DNA of 64,000 nt from Pedobacter lusitanus (GCF_040026395.1 NZ_CP157278.1:434001-498000); one strand, 5' to 3'. Shown: positions 8,969 through 18,533, counted from the first letter of the stretch. A program made the numbers and translations. The notes: generated from the sequence alone by a model not told the origin.

Positions 8969-9821
8969 ATTTTTGTGATAATGTAATTAGGAGAATGGCC
9001 GCTAATGCCATCGAAATACCTATATAATTCAATTTACTTACTTTTTCTTTAAAGAGGATAATACCAACAATACTTCCTAAAATAATGACCCCCATATTCG
9101 ATGCTGCGAATACTGTTGATGGATTTGATGCCATTGCCCGGTGAGCTTTCATATAAAAAAGAATATTACCAAAATTAAAGCAGCCAAGTACCACACCACA
9201 AATGAAATTGATTAATTCTACCTTCTTCTTTTTGACCAGAACGATATATCCTAAAATCATTGCTGCAATTACAAACGAAATGCAAAAGATGACCATTAAC
9301 GAACTGGTATAAGGGATGGATTTATCCAAAGCCAGTTTTTTAAACATGACATCTATCACGCCAAACCCTATAAATACCAAAATTGGATATATATATGAGC
9401 CGGTATCAGCTTTAACAGTTGATTGGCGATAAAGGGTCAGGATGATAGCAGTAAAACCAACTATTAATCCTGCTACTTTTAATCCGCTAAAGTTTTCGCC
9501 GAAGACATATAAGGAGGCCATAATTGGTATAAACAGCGATAAGCGCTGAGCAATATCTGACTTGACTATCCCGATATTCCGGACTGAAGCAGCAAAAATC
9601 AGCAATATTGCTGGTAATAACACACCAATAGCAATAGTAAGTACAGAAGGTACAGCTGTAATTTCCTGCAGTTCTGGTCTGAAGAAAATATAACTTAATA
9701 TGATAGCTGTCATATAATTCCACATCACTGCCTGCAGTACATGAATGTTGTAACGTTTCGCTAATTTCAAAAGAACTGCTACCGTTACGCTGCAGCTGAT
9801 ACTGAGTAATATATATATCAT
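8958..9821 (-). CDS. EamA/DMT-family transporter
   Basis: 287-aa integral membrane protein with about ten hydrophobic helices in two EamA repeats, the second ending NYIGISMALAAILLITLSQ. DMT transporters usually export amino acids or metabolites. It starts within the last four bases of ribD (overlapping ATGA) and its end overlaps the yigZ start. Its position between ribD and yigZ might hint at a flavin-related metabolite, but no motif shows the substrate. Confidence 0.85.
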   Translation of the reverse strand: MIYILLSISCSVTVAVLLKLAKRYNIHVLQAVMWNYMTAIILSYIFFRPELQEITAVPSVLTIAIGVLLPAILLIFAASVRNIGIVKSDIAQRLSLFIPIMASLYVFGENFSGLKVAGLIVGFTAIILTLYRQSTVKADTGSYIYPILVFIGFGVIDVMFKKLALDKSIPYTSSLMVIFCISFVIAAMILGYIVLVKKKKVELINFICGVVLGCFNFGNILFYMKAHRAMASNPSTVFAASNMGVIILGSIVGIILFKEKVSKLNYIGISMALAAILLITLSQKYAV

Positions 9822-10873
9822 TGATTATTGTAGTTTTCGTATATAGTTAACTGATCCTTATCTATTTCAGAGATTGATGTGATCTTTCCATTTAATTGAG
9901 GGGAGTGTATTCCGGTGTCCCAGCTTGCTGAAGAATTAAAGACCCTGGCTTCATCCCATAATCCTGCGGAAATAAACTGATTCAGGATATTGGCACCGCC
10001 TTCAATGATCACCGACTGGATATCCATCAGGTATAATTGATAGGCTATCTTTTGAGGAAGGTAGTATTGCATATCTTCCATTTCTATAAAGTGTATATTC
10101 TCCTCTACACTCGTTTTCTGCTCATTAAAAATAATGGTTTTAGCATCATTATTATATAGTTGACTGTCCGCTGATACAACCAGGTTACGGTCAATAAGTA
10201 TTCTTACGGGATTCTTTCCCGGCCATTCTCTTGCACTGAGCGCCGGATTGTCTGCTATTGCTGTTTGTTTACCAACCAGTATAGCGTCTTCTTCAGTCCG
10301 CCACTTATGCACCAGTTTTTTAGCAAGCGGGCCACTGATCCATTGCTGTACTGAGTTTTTAGGAGCGAAGAAGCCATTGGCAGTCCTTGCCCATTTAAGT
10401 ATGATATAAGGACGCTGCTGAGCTATTCTGGTAAAGAACCGGCGGTTAAGGTAAGAACATTCCTTTTCCATTATGCCAGAGACAACTTCTATTCCTGCAT
10501 TTTTTAACTTTTCAATCCCTTTACCATTTACATCAGGAAAAGGATCACGGTTACCTATCACGACTTTTTTTAGCTGGTGTTTGATTAACAGGTCTGCACA
10601 TGGTGGAGTTTTTCCAAAATGAGAACAGGGTTCAAGACTGACATAGGCAACTGCATTTTTTAGTAACCCGGCTGCTTTATCACCAAACTGATCTGTAACA
10701 GAGCGGATAGCATTGACTTCTGCGTGTGCCTGACCATATTTCTGATGATAACCTTCACCTATAATCTTTCCGCCGCTTACGATTACACAACCTACCAGTG
10801 GATTTGGGCTAACCTGACCACTACCCATTTCTGCCAGCTCCAGACAGCGTTTCATGTACAATTCATCGCTCAT
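9818..10873 (-). CDS. ribD: Bifunctional riboflavin biosynthesis deaminase/reductase
   Basis: Catalyses the second and third steps of riboflavin synthesis from GTP. The 351-aa protein has the deaminase domain first (HAEVNAI zinc histidine with catalytic Glu; PCSHFGKTPPC zinc cysteines, residues ~50-90) and the NADPH reductase domain from about residue 148. It stands apart from other rib genes and heads an operon with a DMT transporter and yigZ. I see no FMN riboswitch in the 83-base space upstream. Divergent from prmC. Confidence 0.95.
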   Translation of the reverse strand: MSDELYMKRCLELAEMGSGQVSPNPLVGCVIVSGGKIIGEGYHQKYGQAHAEVNAIRSVTDQFGDKAAGLLKNAVAYVSLEPCSHFGKTPPCADLLIKHQLKKVVIGNRDPFPDVNGKGIEKLKNAGIEVVSGIMEKECSYLNRRFFTRIAQQRPYIILKWARTANGFFAPKNSVQQWISGPLAKKLVHKWRTEEDAILVGKQTAIADNPALSAREWPGKNPVRILIDRNLVVSADSQLYNNDAKTIIFNEQKTSVEENIHFIEMEDMQYYLPQKIAYQLYLMDIQSVIIEGGANILNQFISAGLWDEARVFNSSASWDTGIHSPQLNGKITSISEIDKDQLTIYENYNNQ

Positions 10874-10942
10874 ATGGACAAAAATAGCTTCAATTTATGA
10901 GCTATTGAAATATTTCTACCATAGAGATGTAACATTTATTAA

Positions 10943-10950
10943 TACTTTTG
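10943..10950 (+). promoter_or_regulatory. Candidate -7 element for prmC
   Basis: TACTTTTG matches TAnnTTTG and ends only 6 bases before the ATG at 10957, implying a leaderless or near-leaderless transcript. No -33 TTG at the normal spacing. Confidence 0.4.
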
Positions 10951-10956
10951 CATTTA

Positions 10957-11799
10957 ATGAATTTTAAGCAATTAGAACAATACTTTATCAATGAACTATC
11001 TTCATTGTATGATGGGGAAGAAGCAAAGCAGTTGTTTTATCTGGTAGTTGAACAGGTCTCAGGCTGGAATCGTACTCAGTTACTGATAAATATGACTGAA
11101 TCTTTATCTGCTGAACTTACTTTGACTTATGATGATGTGTTGCTGGAACTGAAACAGGGAAGGCCAATGCAGCATATTTTTGCGGTAGCATGGTTTTACG
11201 GGCTTAGATTTAAGGTCAGCGAAGCTGTTTTAATTCCCAGACCTGAAACAGAAGAACTGATAGAATGGATATTAGATACGGTAAAAAGTGAACCGGTTTC
11301 CAGTATACTTGATATTGGTACTGGCAGCGGGTGCATTGCTATAACTTTAAAAAAGAATCTGGAGCAGGTGGATGTGAGCGCAATTGATGTTTCTGCAGCT
11401 GCTTTAGCTATCGCTGAAGAAAATGCCCTGACCAATACTGCTGCTGTAAACTTCATTCATGCTGATATCTTAACTTACAGCAGTTCGTTTAGGTATGATC
11501 TGATTGTGAGTAATCCACCTTATATTACTGAGCATGAAAAGGAAGAAATGCATCAGAACGTCTTAGCTTACGAACCTCATCTGGCCTTGTTTGTAAGTAA
11601 TGAAAATCCTTTATTGTTTTATAAAAAGATAGCAGATTTTGCTTTGATTAATCTTCGGCCAAAGGGCAGGCTATTCTTTGAAATAAATGAATATTTGGGT
11701 AAAGAAACAGTAGATATGCTTTTAGCTAAAGGCTTTACTGATATCATTTTGAGAAAAGATATGCAAGGGAAAGACAGGATGATTTCCTGTGGCCTGTAA
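10957..11799 (+). CDS. prmC: Peptide chain release factor N5-glutamine methyltransferase
   Basis: Methylates the GGQ glutamine of release factors RF1/RF2 using SAM. The C-terminal Rossmann fold begins about residue 110 (SILDIGTGSGCIAITLK), and the substrate-binding NPPY is present (LIVSNPPYITEHE). The N-terminal helical domain ends in PRPETEELIEW, typical of PrmC. I take ATG 10957 as start (280 aa) because the TTG three codons earlier is part of a promoter-like element. The gene is divergent from ribD. Confidence 0.95.
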   Translation: MNFKQLEQYFINELSSLYDGEEAKQLFYLVVEQVSGWNRTQLLINMTESLSAELTLTYDDVLLELKQGRPMQHIFAVAWFYGLRFKVSEAVLIPRPETEELIEWILDTVKSEPVSSILDIGTGSGCIAITLKKNLEQVDVSAIDVSAAALAIAEENALTNTAAVNFIHADILTYSSSFRYDLIVSNPPYITEHEKEEMHQNVLAYEPHLALFVSNENPLLFYKKIADFALINLRPKGRLFFEINEYLGKETVDMLLAKGFTDIILRKDMQGKDRMISCGL

Positions 11800-11816
11800 T
11801 ACCAGATTTTCTGTAA

Positions 11817-12716
11817 CTATGTTCTGGGATGAAACTGAGTAATTACGCCTCTTAAATAATCTTTGTCCAGGTGCGTGTATACTTCGGTAGTCGTAATACT
11901 GGAATGACCAAGCATTTCCTGTACTGCACGCAAATCTGCACCGCCCTCAATTAAATGCGTGGCAAAAGAATGTCTGAAAGTATGCGGGCTTATATTCTTT
12001 TGTAAACCTATGTTTGTTGCCAGAGCTTTAATCATTGTAAATACAGATATCCTTGATAAGCGGCTACCTAATCTGTTCAGGAAAATATAGTCTTCATTAC
12101 CTTTTTTTATAGTCAGATGTACTCTTACCTGGCTAAGGTAGATATCTATGAATTTTAATGCGGTTTCTCCGATAGGCACAATTCTCTCTTTATTTCCTTT
12201 ACCTCTTACTTTAATATACTCCTGGGTAGGGTTGAGATCCGAAATCCGAAGAGTTATCAGTTCAGTTACCCTTAGACCACAGCCATATAACACTTCTAAA
12301 ATCGCTTTATTTCTCATACCTTCCGGCCTGGAAGCGTCTACTGCATCAATTAATGCGTTGATCTCTGTAACGTTTAGTATATCAGGGAGTTTTCTGCTTA
12401 ATTTAGGGGAGTCAAGCTGTTGGGACGGGTCTATTTCAATCAGTTCTTCCAGCATCAGATAATTAAAAAAAGACTTTAATCCTGAAATTACCCTTGCCTG
12501 CGTATTGGCCAGCATGCCTAACTCACTGAGCCAGATGATAAAATTATGTAAAGTCTTGTCAGATATGTTTTTAATGATGAATTCCTCGCCTATTACTTCA
12601 TAATACTGAAATAGTTTATTCACATCATTAAGATAGGCATCAACAGAATTTCCAGAGAGTCCGCGTTCCAGTTTTAAATAAGCTTTAAATGTATGATGAT
12701 GGGGAAAATTAATCAC
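11817..12716 (-). CDS. xerD: Tyrosine recombinase XerD
   Basis: Site-specific recombinase that resolves chromosome dimers at dif with XerC. The 299-aa protein has the SAM-like N-terminal core-binding domain (residues 1-90) and the catalytic domain with R in YGCGLRVTELI, HTFRHSFATHL (H-x-x-R) and GHSSITTTEVYTHL carrying the nucleophilic Tyr. Length and single-copy housekeeping context argue for the chromosomal Xer enzyme rather than a mobile-element integrase; no att-like repeats or cargo are nearby. XerC versus XerD assignment is by resemblance only. Confidence 0.85.
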   Translation of the reverse strand: MINFPHHHTFKAYLKLERGLSGNSVDAYLNDVNKLFQYYEVIGEEFIIKNISDKTLHNFIIWLSELGMLANTQARVISGLKSFFNYLMLEELIEIDPSQQLDSPKLSRKLPDILNVTEINALIDAVDASRPEGMRNKAILEVLYGCGLRVTELITLRISDLNPTQEYIKVRGKGNKERIVPIGETALKFIDIYLSQVRVHLTIKKGNEDYIFLNRLGSRLSRISVFTMIKALATNIGLQKNISPHTFRHSFATHLIEGGADLRAVQEMLGHSSITTTEVYTHLDKDYLRGVITQFHPRT

Positions 12717-12745
12717 GTGAATTTTTATTTATTAGTTTTTAAGGC

Positions 12746-12753
12746 TAAGTTTG
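12746..12753 (+). promoter_or_regulatory. Candidate -7 element for aroQ
   Basis: TAAGTTTG fits TAnnTTTG and ends 5 bases before the chosen aroQ ATG, inside the 42-base xerD-aroQ spacer. No -33 element is visible. Confidence 0.4.
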
Positions 12754-12758
12754 AATGG

Positions 12759-13178
12759 ATGAAGATACAGATTATTAACGGACCGAATTTAAACCTGCTG
12801 GGGATACGAGAACCAGGGGTATATGGAAATAGAAGTTTTGAAGAATATTTTAAAGAATTACAGGACAGGTATAAAGATATTGAATTAACATATTTTCAAA
12901 GTAATGTTGAAGGTGAACTGATTAACAAACTGCATGAGGTTGGTTTTTCATTTGATGGAATTATTTTGAACGGCGGGGGATATACACATACTTCTGTAGC
13001 TATTGCGGATGCCATTTCGGGTATCAATACACCGGTAGTGGAAGTACATGTTTCCAATATTTACGCCAGGGAAGAATTCCGTCATGTTTCACTAACCGGA
13101 AAGAACTGCAAAGGTGTATTAACCGGATTTGGACTGGATGGTTATCGTCTGGCTATTGAAAGTCTTTTAGCTGGCTAA
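12759..13178 (+). CDS. aroQ: Type II 3-dehydroquinate dehydratase
   Basis: Removes water from 3-dehydroquinate in the shikimate pathway. It starts at ATG 12759 because MKIQIINGPNLNLLG is the universal N-terminus of the family, giving 139 aa, a normal length; the longer open frame upstream runs into xerD. Catalytic Tyr is in GVYGNRSFEE, with NGGGYTHTSVA and VEVHVSNIYAREEFR (catalytic His, Arg) further on. Its 3' end overlaps the convergent glycosyltransferase gene by 26 bases. Confidence 0.95.
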   Translation: MKIQIINGPNLNLLGIREPGVYGNRSFEEYFKELQDRYKDIELTYFQSNVEGELINKLHEVGFSFDGIILNGGGYTHTSVAIADAISGINTPVVEVHVSNIYAREEFRHVSLTGKNCKGVLTGFGLDGYRLAIESLLAG

Positions 13179-14178
13179 AATGCCGGATTCCCTTGATAAA
13201 ATAACTCCAGACCACACTGGAATGATAAACTCCGGTGTGTTTGGAGTAGCTTAATTGTGTTTCAGCTCTTTTCTTACCTGTTTTACTGAGGTTCGCTAAA
13301 AACTGGTAATGCGCTTTGTTGATGGCGAATGCAAATTTAGTTTTCCCTTTAAACAGGAACTGCAGCCAGGCAATAAAATCAATACTCATTCTGATGAATA
13401 TGCTTAGTACCGCTTCGCCGGCAGGCAGATTTTTCTGCATGATCATCAGGTTATTTCTGAAATTGAGAAATACTTTATAAGGATTATTAGCATCTAAGGT
13501 ACCTCCGCCAACATGATAAACCTCAGCATCCGGACAGTAGACAATCTTATATCCAAGATTCTTTAAACGCCAGCAAAGATCAATTTCTTCCATATGGGCA
13601 AAAAGATCAGGATCTAATCCACCTGTTTCATCCCATTGTTTTGTTTTAATGAAGAAAGCAGCACCGCTTGCCCAGAAAATCTCCCTGAACTGGTTATATT
13701 GCCCCAGATCAGGTTCTATCTGATCAAAGATTCTTCCGCGGCAAAATGGAAAAGCATTAATATCCAGGAAGCCCCCTGCAGCACCAGCATATTCAAATTG
13801 AGTTTTATCTTTTTGCCACTTTATTTTTGGTTGTGCAGCGGCGATGGCCGGGTCAGCCTCCATAGCCTTAATTACAGGCTCAATCCAGTTTTCAGGAACC
13901 TCAACATCAGAGTTTAACAGCACATAATAATCAGCAGTAACCTGTTTAAGAATGCGATTATAACCTTCAGCGAATCCATAGTTACGATCGTTCTCAATTA
14001 TCTGTATTTCCGGGAAATTATTTTTGATATAATCTACAGATCCGTCTGTCGATGCATTATCGCCAACAATCAATTGAAGATTATTATACCGGGATTTAAT
14101 TACACTGGGTAAAAAATCTTTCAATAATTGTTTTCCGTTCCAATTGAGGATTACAACAGCTACTTTCGGCTCTGACAT
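13153..14178 (-). CDS. Family 2 glycosyltransferase (rhamnosyltransferase-like)
   Basis: 341-aa GT-A enzyme. The nucleotide-sugar site is VVILNWNGKQLL and VGDNASTDGSVDYI; a DxD-like motif lies in YVLLNSDVEVP, and the acceptor/base region is in FAHMEEIDLCWRLKNLGY. The C-terminal ~90 residues are more hydrophobic and may associate with the membrane. The family adds rhamnose or other sugars to cell-surface glycans. It is divergent from the WbqC gene, itself linked to surface polysaccharide loci, but there is no larger glycan cluster here. Confidence 0.85.
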   Translation of the reverse strand: MSEPKVAVVILNWNGKQLLKDFLPSVIKSRYNNLQLIVGDNASTDGSVDYIKNNFPEIQIIENDRNYGFAEGYNRILKQVTADYYVLLNSDVEVPENWIEPVIKAMEADPAIAAAQPKIKWQKDKTQFEYAGAAGGFLDINAFPFCRGRIFDQIEPDLGQYNQFREIFWASGAAFFIKTKQWDETGGLDPDLFAHMEEIDLCWRLKNLGYKIVYCPDAEVYHVGGGTLDANNPYKVFLNFRNNLMIMQKNLPAGEAVLSIFIRMSIDFIAWLQFLFKGKTKFAFAINKAHYQFLANLSKTGKKRAETQLSYSKHTGVYHSSVVWSYFIKGIRHFSQLKDFQ

Positions 14179-14284
14179 TAGCTTAATTTCTCGTTTACGT
14201 TCATAAAAAAATGGTGATCAAATAGGAAAAAAGCCTTTTTTATCATTATTTTGCCTGATTGAAAATGCAAACATAAATTAACCA

Positions 14285-14896
14285 ATGCACAATCCAGCTA
14301 TATTTCCTCTTTTTTATCTTCCTCCTGTAAGTTATTTCTCTGCCCTGAACGCACATAATTTTGAATTTTTACTGGAAAAAGAAGAACATTTTCCAAAACA
14401 GACTTATCGGAACAGAGCCAGAATATATTCACCTAATGGTGCTTTAGATCTGTTTTTGCCTGTTATCAAGGGGTCGAAGTATCATACAAAGATCAAAGAT
14501 GTTAAAATTAGTTATGATTTTAAATGGCAGCGCCTGCATTGGTTAAGTCTGGAAAGCTGTTATCGTAATTCAGCTTATTTCGAATATTATGAAGATGAAC
14601 TGGCCGTTTTTTACCAGAAGAAATTCGAATTCCTGTTTGATTATAATCTGGAAATTTTGCAATGGATATTCAAGCAATTGAAAAAACCTGCAGAATTTAA
14701 TTTTACAACTGAGTATACGAAAGAGATAGCACCTGAAATTGATTACAGGTCAAAAATTCATTTCAAAGAACCTGAGCTAATATTTCCGGCCAAACCTTAT
14801 TATCAGGTATTTGAAGACAGAAAAGGATTTATGTCAAACATGAGCATCGCTGATTTGTTATTCAATCAAGGCCCGCAGGCAAAAAATTATCTCTAG
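14285..14896 (+). CDS. WbqC-like family protein
   Basis: 203-aa protein with the WbqC layout: an N-terminal YLPPVSYFSAL, then FPKQTYRNRARIYSPNG and LFLPVIKG. Family members are found in O-antigen and capsule loci and are thought to act in amino-sugar modification, but no reaction is established. The corA start codon follows only 3 bases after its stop, suggesting co-transcription. Confidence 0.8.
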   Translation: MHNPAIFPLFYLPPVSYFSALNAHNFEFLLEKEEHFPKQTYRNRARIYSPNGALDLFLPVIKGSKYHTKIKDVKISYDFKWQRLHWLSLESCYRNSAYFEYYEDELAVFYQKKFEFLFDYNLEILQWIFKQLKKPAEFNFTTEYTKEIAPEIDYRSKIHFKEPELIFPAKPYYQVFEDRKGFMSNMSIADLLFNQGPQAKNYL

Positions 14897-14899
14897 TGT

Positions 14900-16018
14900 A
14901 TGGATAAAAAGAATAAATCCCGTAAGAAAAAACAGCGTTTAAAAATTCCCAAGGCAGGTTCCAGTCCTGGCGTAGTCTATATAGATGAAAACTCATTAAA
15001 GCCGGTAATTACGGTTCATAAGATCAATGAGACTACTTACGAAACCCGGGAACTGTCTAATCTTAATCAGATTACCCAGTTGCTGGCAGATAAAAATTTC
15101 ACCTTTTGGATAGAAATAAAAGGATTTGGTTCTCCTGAGCTATTTGAAACCCTGAATCGTGAACTTCATGTAAACCGGCTGATTCTGGAAGATATTACCA
15201 GATCTTATCAGCGGCCAAAACTGGAAGAGTATGATGATTATGTTTTTGCTGTCAGCAGAATGCTTTTACTGGATGAGGATAAAAACCTGGAAAACGAACA
15301 GCTTTCCTTTATCCTGACCGATAACGCACTGATCACTTTACAGGAAAACTACTCTGATTGTTTCGGTCCGGTAATTCAAAGACTGAAAGTGGGAAAGGGA
15401 AATATCAGAGTTGCAGGCAGCAGTTATATCATGTATGCACTGATGGACATCATCGTAGATAAGTATTTTGAAATTCTCAGTATCTGGAGTGAAGATCTTG
15501 ATCTGCTCGAAGATCGTCTTTTCGATAAGCCGGACAAAAGCTTCATGTTTGACGTACAGCTGATTAAAAGGAATTTAATTAATATCCGCAGGGTAGCATG
15601 GCCTGAGAGAGATAAGTTGAATGATATGCTGCGCAGTGACAGTCATCTGATTACTGAGCAAACCAGACCTTTTATTCGTGATGCTTATGATCATTGTATT
15701 CAGATAATTGATATCGTTGAATCCCTGAAAGAGATTTCTGCAAGTAATATTGATATGTATCTGTCAATTATCAGTAACCGCATGAATGAAATCATGAAGG
15801 TTTTAACCATTATATCTTCCATATTTATTCCACTAACCTTTATTGCTGGTGTCTATGGGATGAACTTTGCCAAAGAAGACCCGGTAACCCATAAATTTAT
15901 GCCATATAACATGCCTGAGCTCTATGCTTCGCATGGATATTTATACACAATGGTTATTATGGTCATAATTGCTATCCTTCAGGTCATCTATTTTTGGCGA
16001 AAAGGGTGGTTTAAGTAA
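14900..16018 (+). CDS. corA: CorA magnesium/cobalt transporter
   Basis: Pentameric inner-membrane Mg2+ (and Co2+) channel. The 372-aa protein has a long N-terminal cytoplasmic domain preceded by a lysine-rich first 20 residues, a long helix at about 245-300, and two C-terminal membrane helices bracketing the signature YGMNF selectivity motif (GVYGMNFAKED). The periplasmic loop MPELYASHGY stands in for the usual MPE motif. Directly followed by mgtE on the same strand, 45 bases away. Confidence 0.95.
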   Translation: MDKKNKSRKKKQRLKIPKAGSSPGVVYIDENSLKPVITVHKINETTYETRELSNLNQITQLLADKNFTFWIEIKGFGSPELFETLNRELHVNRLILEDITRSYQRPKLEEYDDYVFAVSRMLLLDEDKNLENEQLSFILTDNALITLQENYSDCFGPVIQRLKVGKGNIRVAGSSYIMYALMDIIVDKYFEILSIWSEDLDLLEDRLFDKPDKSFMFDVQLIKRNLINIRRVAWPERDKLNDMLRSDSHLITEQTRPFIRDAYDHCIQIIDIVESLKEISASNIDMYLSIISNRMNEIMKVLTIISSIFIPLTFIAGVYGMNFAKEDPVTHKFMPYNMPELYASHGYLYTMVIMVIIAILQVIYFWRKGWFK

Positions 16019-16063
16019 ATGTGAGCGGGTATAAAAGAGAAAATATAGTTACCTTAGCCCCAC

Positions 16064-17413
16064 ATGCAATCTTATGAACTAGACAAATCTGATGTTACCA
16101 GAATAAAAACCGCCCTTAATGGCAGCGATAATCAGTTGGCTGTAATTTTGGATGAATATCATGCGTCCGAAATTGCCATTTTGTTTGAAAGCCTGACTAA
16201 GGAGGACAGACAACGCATTATCAATCTGCTTCCTGTTGAAACTGCATCAGAGATCTTTGCCGAAATGCATGAGGAGGCGCACCCTGAAGAATTACTGTTT
16301 CAGCTCCATCCAGATAAACGTACTGAGATTGTTGAGGAGCTTGATTATGATGATGCGACGGATATTATCTCTCAGCTCGAAGAACATGAGCAAAAAGAGA
16401 TTCTGGAAGACCTGAGTGAGGATGATGCTTCTCATATCAGGAATCTGATGCGTTATGATGAGGATACTGCTGGTGGATTGATGAATACGGAGTTTATCCG
16501 TATACAGCTTCACCTGAAAAAAAAGGATGCTATCGACGAAATTATCAGACAAAGTGAAGAAATTGAAGAGTTCTATACGATTTTTGTTGTTGATGAACAT
16601 AATGTGTTCCAGGGGATAGTCTCTCTGAAAGATATTATCAAGGCTAAGGGGAATGTGGAAATTACAGCATTGGTTAAATCCGATGTAGCCTGGGTAAGCC
16701 CTGATACTGACCAGGAAGAAGTTGCCAGATTGATTTCCCAGTATAATATTACAAGTATTCCTGTACTGGATAACCAGATGAAATTACTCGGAAGAGTAAC
16801 TTTTGATGATGTTATTGACGTTTTGGAGGATGAAAATACTGAGGATATCCTGAAAATATCAGGGGTATCGGAAGATGAGGAACTAAGTGGTAACTGGGTA
16901 GAAGCTGTAAAATCAAGGCTGCCATGGTTAATCATTAACTTAGGGACGGCTTTTCTTGCTTCTGCAGTTGTAAGACACTTTGAACCGACTATTGCAAAAA
17001 TTGCTGTGCTTTCTGCTTATATGACAATTATAGCCGGGATGGGTGGAAATGCCGCTACTCAGGCTCTGGCTGTAACAGTAAGAAGAATATCGCTTTATGA
17101 TCTGACTGACAATCAGGCTTACCGCACCGTATTAAAGGAGTTTACAGTAGGTTTGATTAATGGTGCAGTAACAGGCTTAATCGTATTCATTTTTGCGCTT
17201 GTATTCGACGCAAATCCTTTACTGGGACTTGTTATTTTTCTGGCAATGACCGGAAATCTGGTGATCGCAGGTGTAACAGGAGCGGGGATACCATTGATGC
17301 TGAAAAGGGTAGGTATTGATCCTGCAATTGCTTCGTCAATCATTATTACAACGTTTACAGATGTATTTGGATTCTTACTCTTATTAGGAATGGCCAGTAA
17401 ACTGCTCCTGTAG
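16064..17413 (+). CDS. mgtE: MgtE magnesium transporter
   Basis: Mg2+-gated Mg2+ channel. It has an N-terminal superhelical MgtE_N domain (residues ~20-130, ending SHIRNLMRYDEDTAGGLMNTEF), two CBS domains (~135-260) and a five-helix C-terminal pore with the conserved GMGGNAATQ. The 449-aa length is standard. It lies in the same direction as corA, so two unrelated Mg2+ systems are neighbours. No M-box-like leader is possible in the 45-base spacer. The 3' end overlaps the convergent membrane protein gene by 30 bases. Confidence 0.95.
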   Translation: MQSYELDKSDVTRIKTALNGSDNQLAVILDEYHASEIAILFESLTKEDRQRIINLLPVETASEIFAEMHEEAHPEELLFQLHPDKRTEIVEELDYDDATDIISQLEEHEQKEILEDLSEDDASHIRNLMRYDEDTAGGLMNTEFIRIQLHLKKKDAIDEIIRQSEEIEEFYTIFVVDEHNVFQGIVSLKDIIKAKGNVEITALVKSDVAWVSPDTDQEEVARLISQYNITSIPVLDNQMKLLGRVTFDDVIDVLEDENTEDILKISGVSEDEELSGNWVEAVKSRLPWLIINLGTAFLASAVVRHFEPTIAKIAVLSAYMTIIAGMGGNAATQALAVTVRRISLYDLTDNQAYRTVLKEFTVGLINGAVTGLIVFIFALVFDANPLLGLVIFLAMTGNLVIAGVTGAGIPLMLKRVGIDPAIASSIIITTFTDVFGFLLLLGMASKLLL

Positions 17414-18385
17414 TCCGAGAATTGTATTTGCCTCATCAATAAAGCGCTCTATTTTCTTTGTTCTTCTAAAATTGATTAACATCAGCTGTTTTGTTTTTCC
17501 TTTATTGGCAATCGCTATTAAAGCTTTCACTTCTGTATCGGTATAGATAAAATTAGTGGATTTACGGACAATCTGGAATTGTATAAAATCATCAAAAGAG
17601 TAGACTTTTTTGATTAATCCTCCGAGTGTTGTGTCGATTATCTGACGATTATTTTTATCAAAACTAACTGAAGAGAAAAATGCATTGACAAGTACCAGAC
17701 CTATAATAAGGGGGAAGTAGGTTACCAATATTCTTTTATAACCAGGTTCATTAACCATAAAACCCGGATGAAACAGTATAAATATGGTCAGAGCGATGAG
17801 GAGAAAACCGAATATCATTCCTGCCAGCTTATTATGTGTTATCTTATACACTCCATTTTCCTCTTTGAAAAATTCAAAATCATAAATAACCTGTTTGACG
17901 TAAAGCGGCCTGTTTGAAAATACCAGTTCATTTATTCTGGGTAAGACTTCCTGTTCATAGGCTATCAGATTAGGGTTATTCTGTTTAGCATAACCGCACG
18001 ATATTGGAATTCCTTTTCCATGTCTGTCAGATTTTGAAAACACACGGTAACTAATAGCACCCATAGTATCATATGGGGTAATCGCAGCAATCTGATCAAA
18101 TGGAATCGTACTGGTTGTGATTCCAAATATTTTAGCGGATAACTGTCTGCTTTCTGCGTCAAAAATCACATTGCGTTCTCCGATAAAAAAGACGAGCAGC
18201 GAAAGCAGTACAATCACACCTTCAAAAATTAATGCAGAATTAATGCTGCCCAGTGTTTTACTGGCATAAAGAAAGATATTCAGCATCGTGAATCCTATAA
18301 AATAAATTATACTGAGCCGGCGGGCGATTCTTGCCGGATAGATAGTTAAAATATCTGACTCACTGATCCAAAATGTTTTTGCCAT
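17384..18385 (-). CDS. Uncharacterised membrane protein
   Basis: 333-aa protein not recognised. It has two hydrophobic pairs, about residues 25-68 and 185-235, each followed by a soluble stretch that looks like a small beta-rich domain (RNVIFDAESRQLSAKIFGIT, then VSFDKNNRQIIDTTLGGLIKK). This repeat-like layout resembles bacterial PH-like membrane proteins, but I cannot confirm it. Convergent with mgtE, overlapping it by 30 bases. Confidence 0.65.
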   Translation of the reverse strand: MAKTFWISESDILTIYPARIARRLSIIYFIGFTMLNIFLYASKTLGSINSALIFEGVIVLLSLLVFFIGERNVIFDAESRQLSAKIFGITTSTIPFDQIAAITPYDTMGAISYRVFSKSDRHGKGIPISCGYAKQNNPNLIAYEQEVLPRINELVFSNRPLYVKQVIYDFEFFKEENGVYKITHNKLAGMIFGFLLIALTIFILFHPGFMVNEPGYKRILVTYFPLIIGLVLVNAFFSSVSFDKNNRQIIDTTLGGLIKKVYSFDDFIQFQIVRKSTNFIYTDTEVKALIAIANKGKTKQLMLINFRRTKKIERFIDEANTILGLQEQFTGHS

Positions 18386-18482
18386 TATCTTTTATATTAA
18401 TCTGTATTATAAATTTATCTGATGGTGTCTGCTTAATCGTAAATGTAGCTAATCTGCTAATATTTCCCTGTTACAGGATCAT

Positions 18483-18515
18483 AAAAAAGCCATCGCTTTT
18501 TTATAAAGCGATGGC
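18483..18515 (-). terminator. Rho-independent terminator of ohr
   Basis: 11-bp arms GCCATCGCTTT (18489-18499) and AAAGCGATGGC (18505-18515). On the minus strand they are followed by a T6 tract (18488-18483), directly after the ohr stop. Confidence 0.8.
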
Positions 18516-18533
18516 CCTGCATATGTTTAAATT

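Noticed and set aside
9818..10956. FMN riboswitch for ribD
   Set aside because: The upstream spacer of 83 bases shows none of the conserved RFN element stretches.
11817..12716. Tyrosine recombinase as sign of a mobile element
   Set aside because: Standard chromosomal XerD length and motifs; neighbours are housekeeping genes and no repeats, tRNA or cargo are present.
16019..16063. Magnesium riboswitch (M-box or ykoK) before mgtE
   Set aside because: The spacer is only 45 bases, too short for a known Mg2+ riboswitch.
17119..17439. Antisense open frame across the mgtE 3' end
   Set aside because: Overlaps both mgtE and the convergent membrane protein gene; no supporting features.
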